NCBI GenBank assembly: GCA_000469685.2
Contig: LS997566.1
Location: 31,552,996 to 31,616,995 of the forward strand
Reading direction: 5' to 3'
DNA from: Haemonchus contortus
Lineage: Eukaryota > Nematoda > Chromadorea > Rhabditida > Trichostrongylidae
Length of the DNA: 64,000 nt
Shown here one piece after another: positions 12,201-24,200 of this stretch (positions are counted from its first letter, which is position 1; each line of letters starts with the position of its first letter). The position numbers and the translations under genes are program-made. The notes beneath the pieces were generated by a model. That model was not told where the DNA came from, ran no database searches, and worked only from the letters and a program-made list of their open reading frames with translations.

Positions 12201-15200
12201 TGTTAGCAATGCTGTTTAGTGGTAGTGTTTGTATTCATCGTGGGAATGCCTCATCACAGTAATTTCAAGCCGCATGAAGATCACTTTACAGTTATGTGGT
12301 CTTAAGAAACTCGTTGTTAGCTCTTCCGTTGCATGCCAGTCTTATCGCCCGACTCTTTTCCTTTTCGCTGAGGTGATCCTGTTGCTCACGTTCCTTCGAA
12401 ATTCGGATATGTTGTGCAGTTGAACAAGAGATATGAATTCCCGTCCGATCACCCGCACCCGACACTCTTCGCGAGCGCCTCTCATGTGTAATGAGTAACT
12501 CTATTCATTCACAACTCGTTCCAAATTGGCTGCGTGTCTTGTTCAGTTTGCGCTCAATTTATGCGGGGCCCGCTAACTCCATCCTCGCGGGTAGTGGTAT
12601 TTCTCGCCGAATTCCCACGGCAAGGGGCAGTGCCCCGTCGCAACTGCCGCGCCCTTTCCTTAGAAATTCGAACCTCTCCCCCTTTGAAACGTTCCACAGC
12701 GTGCGATAGGGTACGGTGAGCTTGACACGCCGTTCGAAGGAAAGTTGGCCCACCATCAATATTCCCTTCCGCCGCCTGTACCCCTACCAATCTGAACGCC
12801 CTAGACATAAATCGAAGTTTTTCGCGTCCTCCTCTGTGAGCGGAGTCCAAGTCAGCCACCTACCGCAAGTGTTTCCATCCTGCCGTTCGTACTTTCACAA
12901 AGTTTGAACCCTCTAGGTACAGGGTTCATGAATTTCCGGTGACATATACGTACACACACAGAGATGAGACAGCCGACACACTTGGTGCGTTATATTTAGT
13001 GTCATTCTGATTACCAGGCTGACGAGGCTCTTCCCTTGTTCATGTTAAATTAGCCTGCCGCATCGCTATTATATTCGGACACTTTGGTCCAGGAAAACAG
13101 CAGTTACTGTAGTTTGTGGCGTGACACACATAAACTCCAACACACTTTGTACGCGCCCCTGTGGGCCATGAGCGGAGTCCTGCTCAAGTCCTGTGTATTT
13201 ATAAAACTCGGTTCACTCTGCATTTCTCCTAAGTGACATCACATCGTATTTTCACACAAACTGCGCTCATTTCACACACGTTCCGCTCTTCTCCTCTTCT
13301 CATTTCTAACCCCCCCCCCATTTCCCCCATTTCCCCCCCCCCCCTCCCCCTCCCCCTTCTAACACCACCTGCACCACTCGAAGTTTACAAATTTCTCTCA
13401 CGCTACATCACCTGTGAGCGGCTTTCCCATTGCTGCTACCTACCATAGGTTTCCCATCCGACTGTCAGTATACATACAAAATTTGGAACGCTCTGGGTCT
13501 ACGAGAACAGGCTTACGAATTTCCTATCAAACCACACCGTCACACACCGTCTCACAAAAACCAACGGACACACTTAGCGCCTTGAACAGGGTGTCCCAAA
13601 ATTATGGGCGCCAATTCGAGACAATGTTTTTAGAGCTTCTCACCTGAGAATGTGATACATATATACAGGTTTGCCAACATTATGTGCTACAACATGCTAC
13701 AGTCATATTTCGAAGTATCTCCCACGAATGCGTGAAGAGTCGCAAGTTTTGCTCTCGAACCCCTAGGGCGTTGCGCGCAGGCATCTTCCTTCATTTCTTC
13801 TAAGCCACTCTCCACAGCTGCTTTCCAGAGCTCTAAACTGGGACTGCAAACTCTACGTTAAAGGATAAAGGATAAAGTTTTTGGCGTTAATCAATCCCGT
13901 CTGAGGGATGCGCCCCCGCACTCGACTTCCATTCAGAATCGTAGTGGCGTAATGAGTGCGTTTGTGGCCTATGCAATGACTTTCGGTGGCCAGCCGATAT
14001 ACAAGTCAGTGCTTTTATCCTCCCAGACGAGTCTGGTGCCAATTAACCGACCCCGGAGGGAGGGAAGGCTTGGTTGGCCTGGGCGGGCATCGATCCGGGA
14101 TTCGAACCCCTGACCGTGCGTGTGGTATAGTGCGCCACTTGCCACTACACCACCTCCGCCCTAAACTCTACGTCTCCTCTTCTAATCAGTAACCATGCGG
14201 ACTAGTCATGTGAGTTAAGACGTATAAAGCAGGATGGCCGTTCCCCTTCGCTAAGTCGGGCAGCTAGCGTGAACACAGCTCGCTACCGATCTTACACGTG
14301 TGGGCTGGAATACAGTCCTGTTGTTCCAGAAAGAGGAGTCGGACCAGTGCTTCATTACGTTCATCAGGAAGCCCTTTGAATTCAGATCTTTGTCAATCTT
14401 AATGTTAGTACCGACGAAACTACTGATGTCTTAACATTGCCACTGACTTGTACAAAACCAATACATTTTTCTTCTTATAGCAACCAGTTTGAGAGATTGC
14501 ACGCTCGATGTTCGTAGCCAAAGCGCGACCGTTTTATCTGCTGCAGAATGGAGACAGTTGTTCTGTTTTTTTGAACATATTAGGCCCTGCACGTCCTGTT
14601 GAGTTCAGAATTTCAGCAACGCTCCTGCATAAGCACAAACGGCAATCGAGCTTTTGCTTGACAATCCGCTTCACCGACAACCTCGATAAGTCCTCCTCCT
14701 TTACCGCTCTTTCAATTATCACCCAAATTTACGGTGGACTTTCAAACGGAGCACTTTGATAGTCCTTTTTTCTGGATTGCTAGCCGTTCTACCCCTTTCT
14801 GGTTTGTTTTCGATTGAAACTTCTTCCATGTATCGTTTGTTAATTTTCTGTGCAGATTATATAATAGAAATCACAAGAAATTTCAAAGTGCCCTTCGCCT
14901 CTCGCATGCCAATGATTGCAAGTAGCATTACATGAGTCTCAGCCATCTTGAAAATATTGGGAGTTTCACTCCAATAACCAGCATAAATTTTCAATAAATA
15001 TTTTTTTTAATATTTTTTTCAATAAAACCAACTTGTACAACTAATTAACAGGGGTGAAGAGAATTTGGAAAATTCCGCATACCTTGTAAGTTTCTGAGTT
15101 TTGACAATAATTTTGTGACACCCTGTATATAGCAGGATAGGAACAACCAACTCTTTAGCTGTGAGGAGTTGCTTTATGTCTATTGATGCTACAGAATTGG

Positions 15201-18200
15201 AAAGTTCAATTTTATTCCGCACGTCCCTCTGATCAACTAGTGACAACCATATATGCAATGCACTTGCTAGATGAAGATTCACAAGATAAAAATGCCATAA
15301 CAGTGAAAGCAACTTCAGACATCTGTTTGACAGGCCAGTAGCTGGTTACGTAAATATATGTCCAAAATGGCTTCACTCATTCGATTCGCATAAGTTTGGT
15401 GAATATGTGGGCACCATCAAACACGAACTCATTCACACATTCGTGTTCTCGCCACCGCTTTTTCGCTTTTTCCCAGGAGCTGGAAAACATCCGAGGTAGG
15501 AGTATTTTTCGTAACGCAAGATTTGAAAGTCGCATTCAAAGTTTGCGGTTCATTTTGTAAACAAGCAGCAATCACTTTGAAACCTTTAGGTATGTCCGCT
15601 TTTCAAGAATGCAGGAAGTCGCAGCTTCACAGTTCGCTGCGCTCATTTTGCTTTTTAGTTCCCTGAAAAATTGGAAATTGAAAATTCAAAAAGGGAAGTT
15701 CTTAGCGGATAGAACATCTCTTCGGCAAGAATATTTAAATAGAGATTTTAGCTGTTTGTCCCGAGCGGTCCTACCCAATGCTGCCGTATGAAGGGCTCAA
15801 GTTTCATACGTATGTTTGTGACTTTATGTGACCCGAATTATGTGACTCAGCATCAAGCCTCGAAGAAGAATAGTAGGAAGCGTTTCATATGGATCTGGAG
15901 GTGGATCTGGAGAGGCTCTAAAAAGGAGAACATATTTTCTCAAGGTCATCGTCGGTGATCTCGTGCCAAGATTACCCCAGGAGAACAGCTGCAGAGCTTT
16001 ACATGGGGACCCACGAAATGGAATGGAATGAGCAGAGGGCGGGCTGTCCGGTTTATCACATCGACACACACCATCCATGATGATTCGCAATTCCAGAAGC
16101 CTTCTCATATGAGATGGACATGGGAGTCCCTTGGTGGGCTGTTTCAAGATGAAAAAGACCACACCAACTTTAATCGAAGTTTTAGCCCAAGTGACGTCGC
16201 AGTTCCACACGGGATCGGACCATCGTCTTCTCCGCGCTAGATTCTGATTCTCAATCCGTAGAGTGAGAGCCAAGCACTTTAGGAAACGGGCCTTAAAACT
16301 GTTGTCAACCGGGATAACTTCGCTTCATTGACGAGTTTGCGGGAAGGTTCCGTCAACGACAATATTGATGAAGAATACGACCAGCTCGTCGATCATCTTC
16401 AGATAAAGTTAGGGAAGAAGACAGTCTAGTAGATGCCAAGAAACGACTCTTCCCGAAATTTCTCGAGCTGATACGCCAACTTGGAATTGCGCGAGCTGCA
16501 GACAACCATCAACAAACGCCCGAACATCGAGTCTATGTAGAGAAGCGATAAGGGAAGATCTCAAAGAGAGAAGAGCACCAGTTATGGACGAAGCGACGAG
16601 GCCAGGAATAGCATTCGCAAACGAAGCTTCACCAATTACAAGACCAAGATGACTTCCAGCTACGTCTACCTGGCTATCTACCATTTAAGTAAGACGAATA
16701 TGTAGCTCCTCCGGTTACACCTTCCAAAATTTGACATGCCCTCACGTCGGTAGAGATTTACGCGGTGCTCGGTTTCGATATTATCAAACCAGAACATCTG
16801 AAGATTCTTCCATCAATTAACTTCCGAACTCCGGCTAGGCTCTTCACGCGGTACCTGTCGAAGTGCAAAGTGCCCATATTGTGGGAATCTAGTAGGACTG
16901 TGTTGATGTATAAAAAAGGAATAGAAGGAACAGACGATATTGGCAATTATCGCTCAACCTGCGTGCAGCCTGTGATCTACAAGCTTTTTACACGCGTCAT
17001 CCTAAACAGGATCGGCAGAATATTAGTTGGAGGATAGCCATGCGAGCAAGCAGGGTTGCGGGCAGGGTTCAGTATGGGGCGTGCGATTCAGGCGTGACCC
17101 AGTTAGAGACGCACGCGCATGCAGCACGCAACGCACCACGCGGCCGATTTCTAAGCGTTTCCATGTGGTGTTACAGTATCTTTGAGTTGCAATGGGCATA
17201 TGGGCATTTATAAAAGTCCATGACATGGCAATTGACTGATAAAATATATTTTTACTTGTCTTTTCTCTGTTGAAGTGTCTTCGTTTCATAAAAGAATGAA
17301 TTGCAAATGTGCGAAATGGTAACAGGAATGTGGCAGGCCCTCTAACATGCAAACGCTCTTAAGTAATCAAGCTAACTCGTTCACGGCACCGCTCCACTGC
17401 AGGCTACTCCCCCCCCCCCCCACTCCCCGTGACCTCATTACTTCGACGCGTGAATCGCACCACACCCGGTTTAGTATAATCGATCATGTCCACACTCCTA
17501 CAAGTCTTTTATGGAGTATTGCGAGAGTACAAAATGCCGCTATACTTTACGTTCATCAATTTGAGGAGAGCCTGTGATACCGTCAAGATAGAAGCGGTAA
17601 ATGAATACAAAATGCCGCTATACTTTACGTTCATCAATTTGAGGAGAGCCTGTGATACCGTCAAGATAGAAGCGGTAAATGAATACAAAATGCCGCTATA
17701 CTTTACGTTCATCAATTTGAGGAGAGCCTGTGATACCGTCAAGATAGAAGCGGTAAATGAAGCAATAAGCAAGCAGGTGTTCCAGCTCAATATATGTATA
17801 TGGATGCTTTGTGAGCTCTACAACAACTTCACGACCAGGATCTCGCCTTTGTATGAAGAAGTTATCATCAATGAGAAGAGGGGGCTCGACAAGGCGATTC
17901 CATCACGCCCAAACTTTTCAGTGCCGCTCCGAGAACATCATGCGTCATACGGAATGGGAAGGCATGGACGTGAATGTTGACGGCCGCTACTTACATCATC
18001 TCCGCTTTGCAGACGACATCGTGCTTATAGCATCGAGCACCGAGCAGGCGCAACGAATGCTGGTCGAGTTTGGCAGTGCTTGTGGAAATATCGGCTTACA
18101 ACTGAACCTAACGAAGACGACCTTCATTAGAAACGGAATGATTCCTGATGTTCCTTTCACGGTAAACGGAACGACGGAACGAACATCTTTGAATGCTCTA

Positions 18201-21200
18201 GCTACGTGTATCTAAGTCGGGGAGCCAACAATATGAACGATCTAGCTCCGGAGCCAAGCAGAAGGAAACGTACCGTGTGGGGGCTTTTGCAAAATATCCG
18301 GCCCGCGCTCACCGTTTCGACAATGCTGTCCTTCCTGCTTTGGCGTATGCCTGGGAGATTGGACTCTACGAAAGCGGGATGAGCATGCTCTCAGCGTTGC
18401 TCAATGCGCTTTGGAAAGTGCGATGCTCGGAATTACCCTATACACACAAGTGGAGAAAAAACCGGAATCTCGAGCTTCGTCATCGAACGAAGATTAGGGA
18501 TGCCGTTGATTACGCCAAGAAATCGAAGATTAGGTGGGCTGTCATGCGGTATAGTGACGATAATTGGACTAAGGCGATTACTGACTGGATCTCTCCAGAC
18601 GTCAAGCGAACACCAGAATGGCCGCCAACCCTATGATCGGTCTTTTCTACGAAAAACAAAAAGAGTTCCGGTTCGTATTTCTGGAGCGAGGAGGAATCAC
18701 TGCACCACACTGACTCACGACAGGACTAATGAAGACGTCACAAGTTATCACTCGAGGAAGTTAGGGATCAACGGGACGACAGGTGATACAATACAGGTGA
18801 TCTGAATAGAAACATCGGCAACCTTGTGAAGCCAACCAGCTTGTAGTGGTAATGAGACCACCAATTCTCTCCTCGTCGTGAACGTCGCAGAGGGCTTCTT
18901 TATGGCCGTGCAGCGTTATAATTTTAGAACAAAATAACCATAAAAGGGAGCTGTTCTGAGGTGTAGAGACTGAATGATGTGTAGCAATAATGTGAAGGAG
19001 CACCTAATACTTCTTTAATCCAGCTGTTTCAAATAATCTAATTACAGCGTTATATTATACGTGATTACACTGCAAGAATTTCAGTTACCAGTCCTTGAAC
19101 TCCTCTGCCTTACCATCCCCCCCCCCAACTTTCAAGGTCTGATGGCTGCTAATCGACAGAATCGCAAGCTTCGGATACGGCCTGGTACACGGTGCGGATA
19201 TTTGAACGAATAAAATGCGTTCATACAGGAGAGGACCCACTATTCCCAACGTTGTCCATGAGTTCACGCGAGTTGATTGGGAAACTTCAGAAGGCTCAGT
19301 GAGTCAAAGCAGCCAGTTTCTAGAGAGAATCTACGCTTCATCACCTATTATGAAGTGAAGGGAATAGCCTTGCTTTTTCAAATTCAAAGTGAGCCAATAT
19401 AAAGTCGTTCTTCAGGTGATACATAATGTTTTGATGATGATCACACCGAAGGTTCAAGAAGAGGCACGTCGGCACTTCAACTGCTCGACCCTAGAAGGAG
19501 CAGAACTCGAAGGGCAAGGAAGGGGCAAAGGGCGTGGCTCACATTGGGAGAAACGTGTCTTGGAGGTAGGGCTCCACTTTGAATCAGGAGACGCTTCAGA
19601 GTACCGGCTGCTAAAAGTTACGTAATGGGAGGGCAAAGCGTTGAAAAAGTTAACACTTATTATTTGCGAGGGACCTGAACCTGTTCTGGAAGCTAGGAGG
19701 TTGATACAACAGTTTCAGTTACCAGTCCTCGCATCACCTTTTCTCCAGCGTGGGTCAATTTTCAAATTGTGATGAATGAGAACCCACGGTAAATTGGAGT
19801 ACCACCTATAATTGTACGAGACGAATACTGGTTGGGTTGCGCAAACACCAAAGTTGCTGAAAAACGCGAAAATTTGCGTATTTATAGAAATACAAGACCT
19901 AAAAAATAGTAAAATTACGGGTTGGGCGAGAAGAAGGAAAGGACCGTGGGAAGTAGTAATGGGACCAGCGATTTAAAATTATGTGCCATTGCTTACAGCT
20001 GGCTACAGGAAGCTGGCTACGTACAACGTGAGCATCCTGGCGCGACCTCTATATGCTCTACAGCGCCGTGAGTACCCACCGCCTTTCGGTTTGTACTTCG
20101 GCCGTGCCGATTTCGAAGCCCTTATTATGCCCGATCTAGACCGTTTTCCGATTCAACAACGTGCTTCCCTTGGGTCTCAGGTTCATCGTATGGAAGGGAT
20201 CTCATGAACTATTGCTGATGTGGATTGTGCTTCTGAACTTCACATAACCTTCATCTTGATGGCCTATTCAATGAACAAATGGCGCTTTGACGATCTTCCA
20301 GCATTGGTATTAGCAGGACAGAGCAAGCTTGAAACTAGTAGGCCTAATCGTCTCAAATGTCGAGTGCTATCGAACGAATATAACCTACTGCCACTCATGT
20401 TAGGTTCCATTGTAGAATTTCTGAAGACAGGCTCTAGTATTTCGAAGCAGCAAAAGCTCTCAGAGCCATGGTGAAACTTTTTTTGAGAACGAATTAATGA
20501 CTGGTGTTTCTACACAAGTTGCCGCTCTTTCTCGTCTGACGCTGGCGTTATTTGAAGACTCCGGATGGTACATAGTGAACTACGAGTAGGCCGTTCTTCT
20601 CATATTGAGGCTGGACCTCCTTGTCTACTTCAAAAAAGTTCGTTTTATCGTTTCAGTAATGCTGAAGATATGGAGTGGGGAAGGAACCTCGGTTGCAATT
20701 TTGCTACAAAAAGTTGTTTGACGTGGATGAAGTCGAACCCATTGAATCCGTATCCGTTTTGTACGACTTACAGAGACTCTAGGTGATCGGCTTTTTTAAC
20801 TGGTTGCATGAGCTTGACGAACAATCGGTGGAGAAATTTCATTAGAGCAAATTCTGAGGCTTCTATTGAAACTGAATATAATTTCAGTCAGTAGTAATGT
20901 AATGAAGTATCCTACCATATACAATTGACGAGTGAGTATGTGTCTGTGTGTCCGTGTGCATCAGCACACCAGTGTATACGTTTGATCGAGAATTTGTTAT
21001 CCAGTCCGATAATTAAGTTCAACTTATAAGGGATGCATGTAGTAGGCACGTAAGGTAGACAACAGGAAATGACAAAAACTGACAGGGACTGATAGGAAAC
21101 CTAAGAAGGCAAGAGCTAGTGGAGGGTTTTGTTTTCCAAACTACCCTCATGATCTTAACACTTTGGATGGTGGTGGATGTGACGGTACTATAGGTATTTG

Positions 21201-24200
21201 TTGTCTGGAATTAATGAGAAATGGTCAAGAGCTCTAGAAGGCAGAACCCACTGAGTCCATTCCGCCTTTCGCGTTAATAGAGAAATTTGACACTTTCAAC
21301 AGCGATGGCTTGAATTTGTCTGCGAACGACTGATAAGGGCTGATGATTGCCATTGAACCACTCCCTCTTTTCGTATGACAGTAAAACATTTCTCCTTCGG
21401 TTCAGTTTGCACATAACGGGTCACAGAGAATTATAACAGCAGATAAAGGTTGAGAAGTGATGACAAGATGATTAGTTGCTGGGAGACGGAATAGGTTGGC
21501 AAAAAGGAGTCGTAAGCGCGGTGACATGGGCTGATCGAATAGAGGCGTATAATGTTGATACATTCCTTGAATTTGGATCACATGTACTACCTCTCAAGGT
21601 TTGCATATCGGTCGGGAACCAGTAATCTTCGTACTACGGTATGAGCTGTACCAGCACCCATTCGACTGCTAGTGATCCGAGAGGCAGTAATTCGGGCAGT
21701 GAGCAGTAATTTACAGAGCTCGGTGCGCTTTTAGCGCTCGGAAGGATTCGGCCAAACGCTTTTTCGGCCGTAACTTTTTTCTTAGTGTAGCAAATCTCGC
21801 AAAATTTTGTTATGTTCAACAGATGCATATTTCACACTATCCAACATAATTTGACTGCGAAGAAGCAATATCCAAGCAATTGAGGGGGAGGTGTTTGTTG
21901 TGGTAGTAGACTTCGCTGAAAGCAAAGTTAGGTCGTCTGCAGTTATTCGCGCCTTACGTATGTTTTTCTCCTTCACTGTGTTCGACATTAGCGCTCGTAC
22001 ACTTTGGGCATGGCAAAAAGAAAAAATTCCTAGAGGCACCAGTGTCCCTGTATCCAGTTGAGTTGAGTTTTGAATTCAAACTGGATATCTGAGACATATC
22101 TGGAACGCGATCAGATTGTAGTTTAATGGTGGTAAATATTCACAACACACTCCTGCTACAAATATCAAAGTTTCGCATTATTAGCTCTAGTAGGAGAGGA
22201 GTTACGACTGAAATGTACGAGTGAAGAAGCATCTGGCCGAATACTTTTGAGCGCTGCTGTATATGCATGAAGATAGGAGGGTGAGGATTATGAACTCTAG
22301 CGCTATCATGATTGAACAACATTAACAAATATGTGGGCTAAGTGGGTTAGGGGTTACCACGCGGCGGCGCGGCATCCTGCTTGGATGGCACTCTCTCCAG
22401 CGAGATAGTACTGGGCCTCAGCCTGGAGCAAAAGGTTCACCGGTTTCCCGCCATAGTTTGGCGGATAATGAGCTCAAGATGGGAAGTGTGGTATAGAAAA
22501 GGCACTGAGTAGGATTCGCATTCGAAGGCATGGATTTCGCTGCAAATCTGCTGTCGTTGAGCAACTTCACGCTGGTTTGGCTTAAAAGAGCCTCTCACTA
22601 AGGCTTAAAATCTGCTCAGAAGAAGAGTACCCATAACATGGAAGCATATCAACATGTTTCGAGAGTTAGTTCGTTCTAAATCACGAAACACATCCGTACA
22701 ACCTAACCATTCTTTCCCAGCTTCAGGCCCTGTACTATCTCGCAGGGGACGGAGCATTCACCCAGAACTGGATGGGCGCGGCAAACCACGCGACGAAATT
22801 CGTAGTGATTAAAACGGCTCTGGCTCCTATCATTCGGACACAAATTTGAAGTGGGATAGATACGTAGCATCAGCCGGCACTGCATATCCGATATACTTGA
22901 AACCCACGCCCCAATGATAGGCGCCAGAGTCGTTTTAATCGCCAGGAAGTTCGCCGCGTGGTATGCTGCGCCCGTCCAGTTCAGGGTGAATGTGCCCATA
23001 CCCCTATCTCGCTGGAGAGAGCTTCAGACGAGCAGAGTGTCGCGACGCCGCGTGGTGCCGGATCTGGAGTGCACGCGTTTTGAACCTACTGCAAAGTGCT
23101 AACAAACCCTTAGCAGTTTCTCATTCACCTTATTCCTCCCATGGTCGTTGGGTGAAATTATGGGATGAAGTAAACAGATGTTGCTATCTACAGGAAGAGG
23201 TCGGGTGTGCCGTTTCAGACTATTGCTGAAGGTGCTACTAGGCAGAATAGTTGTTGTCACACTATTTATGCACTTCAATGACCCCTTCCGCCCAAGACCA
23301 ACATATACAAATGTAACGCTGGGCTAACATTGCTAAGATCTGAAGAATTACGAAGCTTGTTACTCGCTTCTTAAAGAGCAACAATCTTTGATAATTGGGC
23401 ATCAGAGCCCTTCCATTAGCCTTGTAATACATGCTCACAGTTTGTTTTTGCAGATGTAGTACAACACGATTAGGCAAAGAGCAATGCAACCTTGTAAAAG
23501 CAAATGAAGGTTTTCCGATGTTTTTTTCATCGGAGTTCGACTACAATATAGAAAATCTCTACCACGACGAAAAAGGAAATTCAATTGTTGGAATTGGAGC
23601 AACGGATTTAGCGGATTACTGCCCCTACTTCGAGGTTATTAATGCTTGTCTGTCTGTTTTCTCACATGCTAACCGCTTACATTTGGAAATACTCCAAGCC
23701 ATGTAGACTTTTGAAAATACGAGATGTAAGCATGTGCTGGTGCACTCTCCAAAGTGAATCCCATTGTAGTACAGAATTGAATAAGCACAAAGATGTTGAG
23801 TTGTTGGGAAAAGTCCGACTTTGGACTAGACTTGGACCCGTCCTCATTTTTTTTTTGAAATCTGCCTTATCCGCTGTAGTAGCTACTCTACACTTCGTTC
23901 CTTTCAAGTCAGGCGATTACGCCAACATCTCACCACCTTAGGAATTAGGTAAAAGGATTTCGTGACTACGCAAAAAAACCTATCAAACACCCGTCGAATG
24001 GCATTTTCTGTCGATATACACTCGTACAGAATGCTAGACCCAAAGAGCAACATAATTCCAAAAAGTGTTTAAATGCATAAGAGGCTCCATCAATCACCAA
24101 GTATCAGGCATAATTTGTTCAGTCCTAACAGCCCATCACCATTGCCGTGCTTAGTAATTCTATGCGCAGCACAGTGAAAGTGGAAAAATAGAAAAAATTA

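Larger units (their letters stand above)
15845..18795 (+). mobile_element. RTE-type non-LTR retrotransposon, 5'-truncated and dead
   Basis: Starts inside the apurinic-type endonuclease domain (a KVIVGD-like block near 15,940, then [18 protein letters not shown] near 16,095 and [16 protein letters not shown] sequence near 16,220). The reverse transcriptase follows: [20 protein letters not shown] near 16,950, degenerate motif A with FINL instead of FIDL, and [13 protein letters not shown] near 18,000. The C-terminal tail has [20 protein letters not shown] near 18,545 and ends with [15 protein letters not shown] sequence near 18,780. Many stops and frameshifts. It is interrupted by a MITE (17,076-17,468) and a 78-bp triplication (17,525-17,758). 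It sits in the intron between the 15,334 and 19,229 exons of paralog 2, same strand as the gene. Confidence 0.9.

Noticed and set aside
12490..12910. Cluster of overlapping open frames on both strands, at first suspected to be rRNA-related or a gene
   Set aside because: The openness is explained by GC-rich composition; no rRNA core sequence or protein family could be recognised and the frames have no splice structure.
14078..14163. Functional tRNA gene on the minus strand
   Set aside because: A and B boxes are present, but the middle does not fold into a credible anticodon arm and the sequence continues into a repeated SINE body.
15824..16273. 149-codon minus-strand frame
   Set aside because: Antisense shadow of the RTE endonuclease region.
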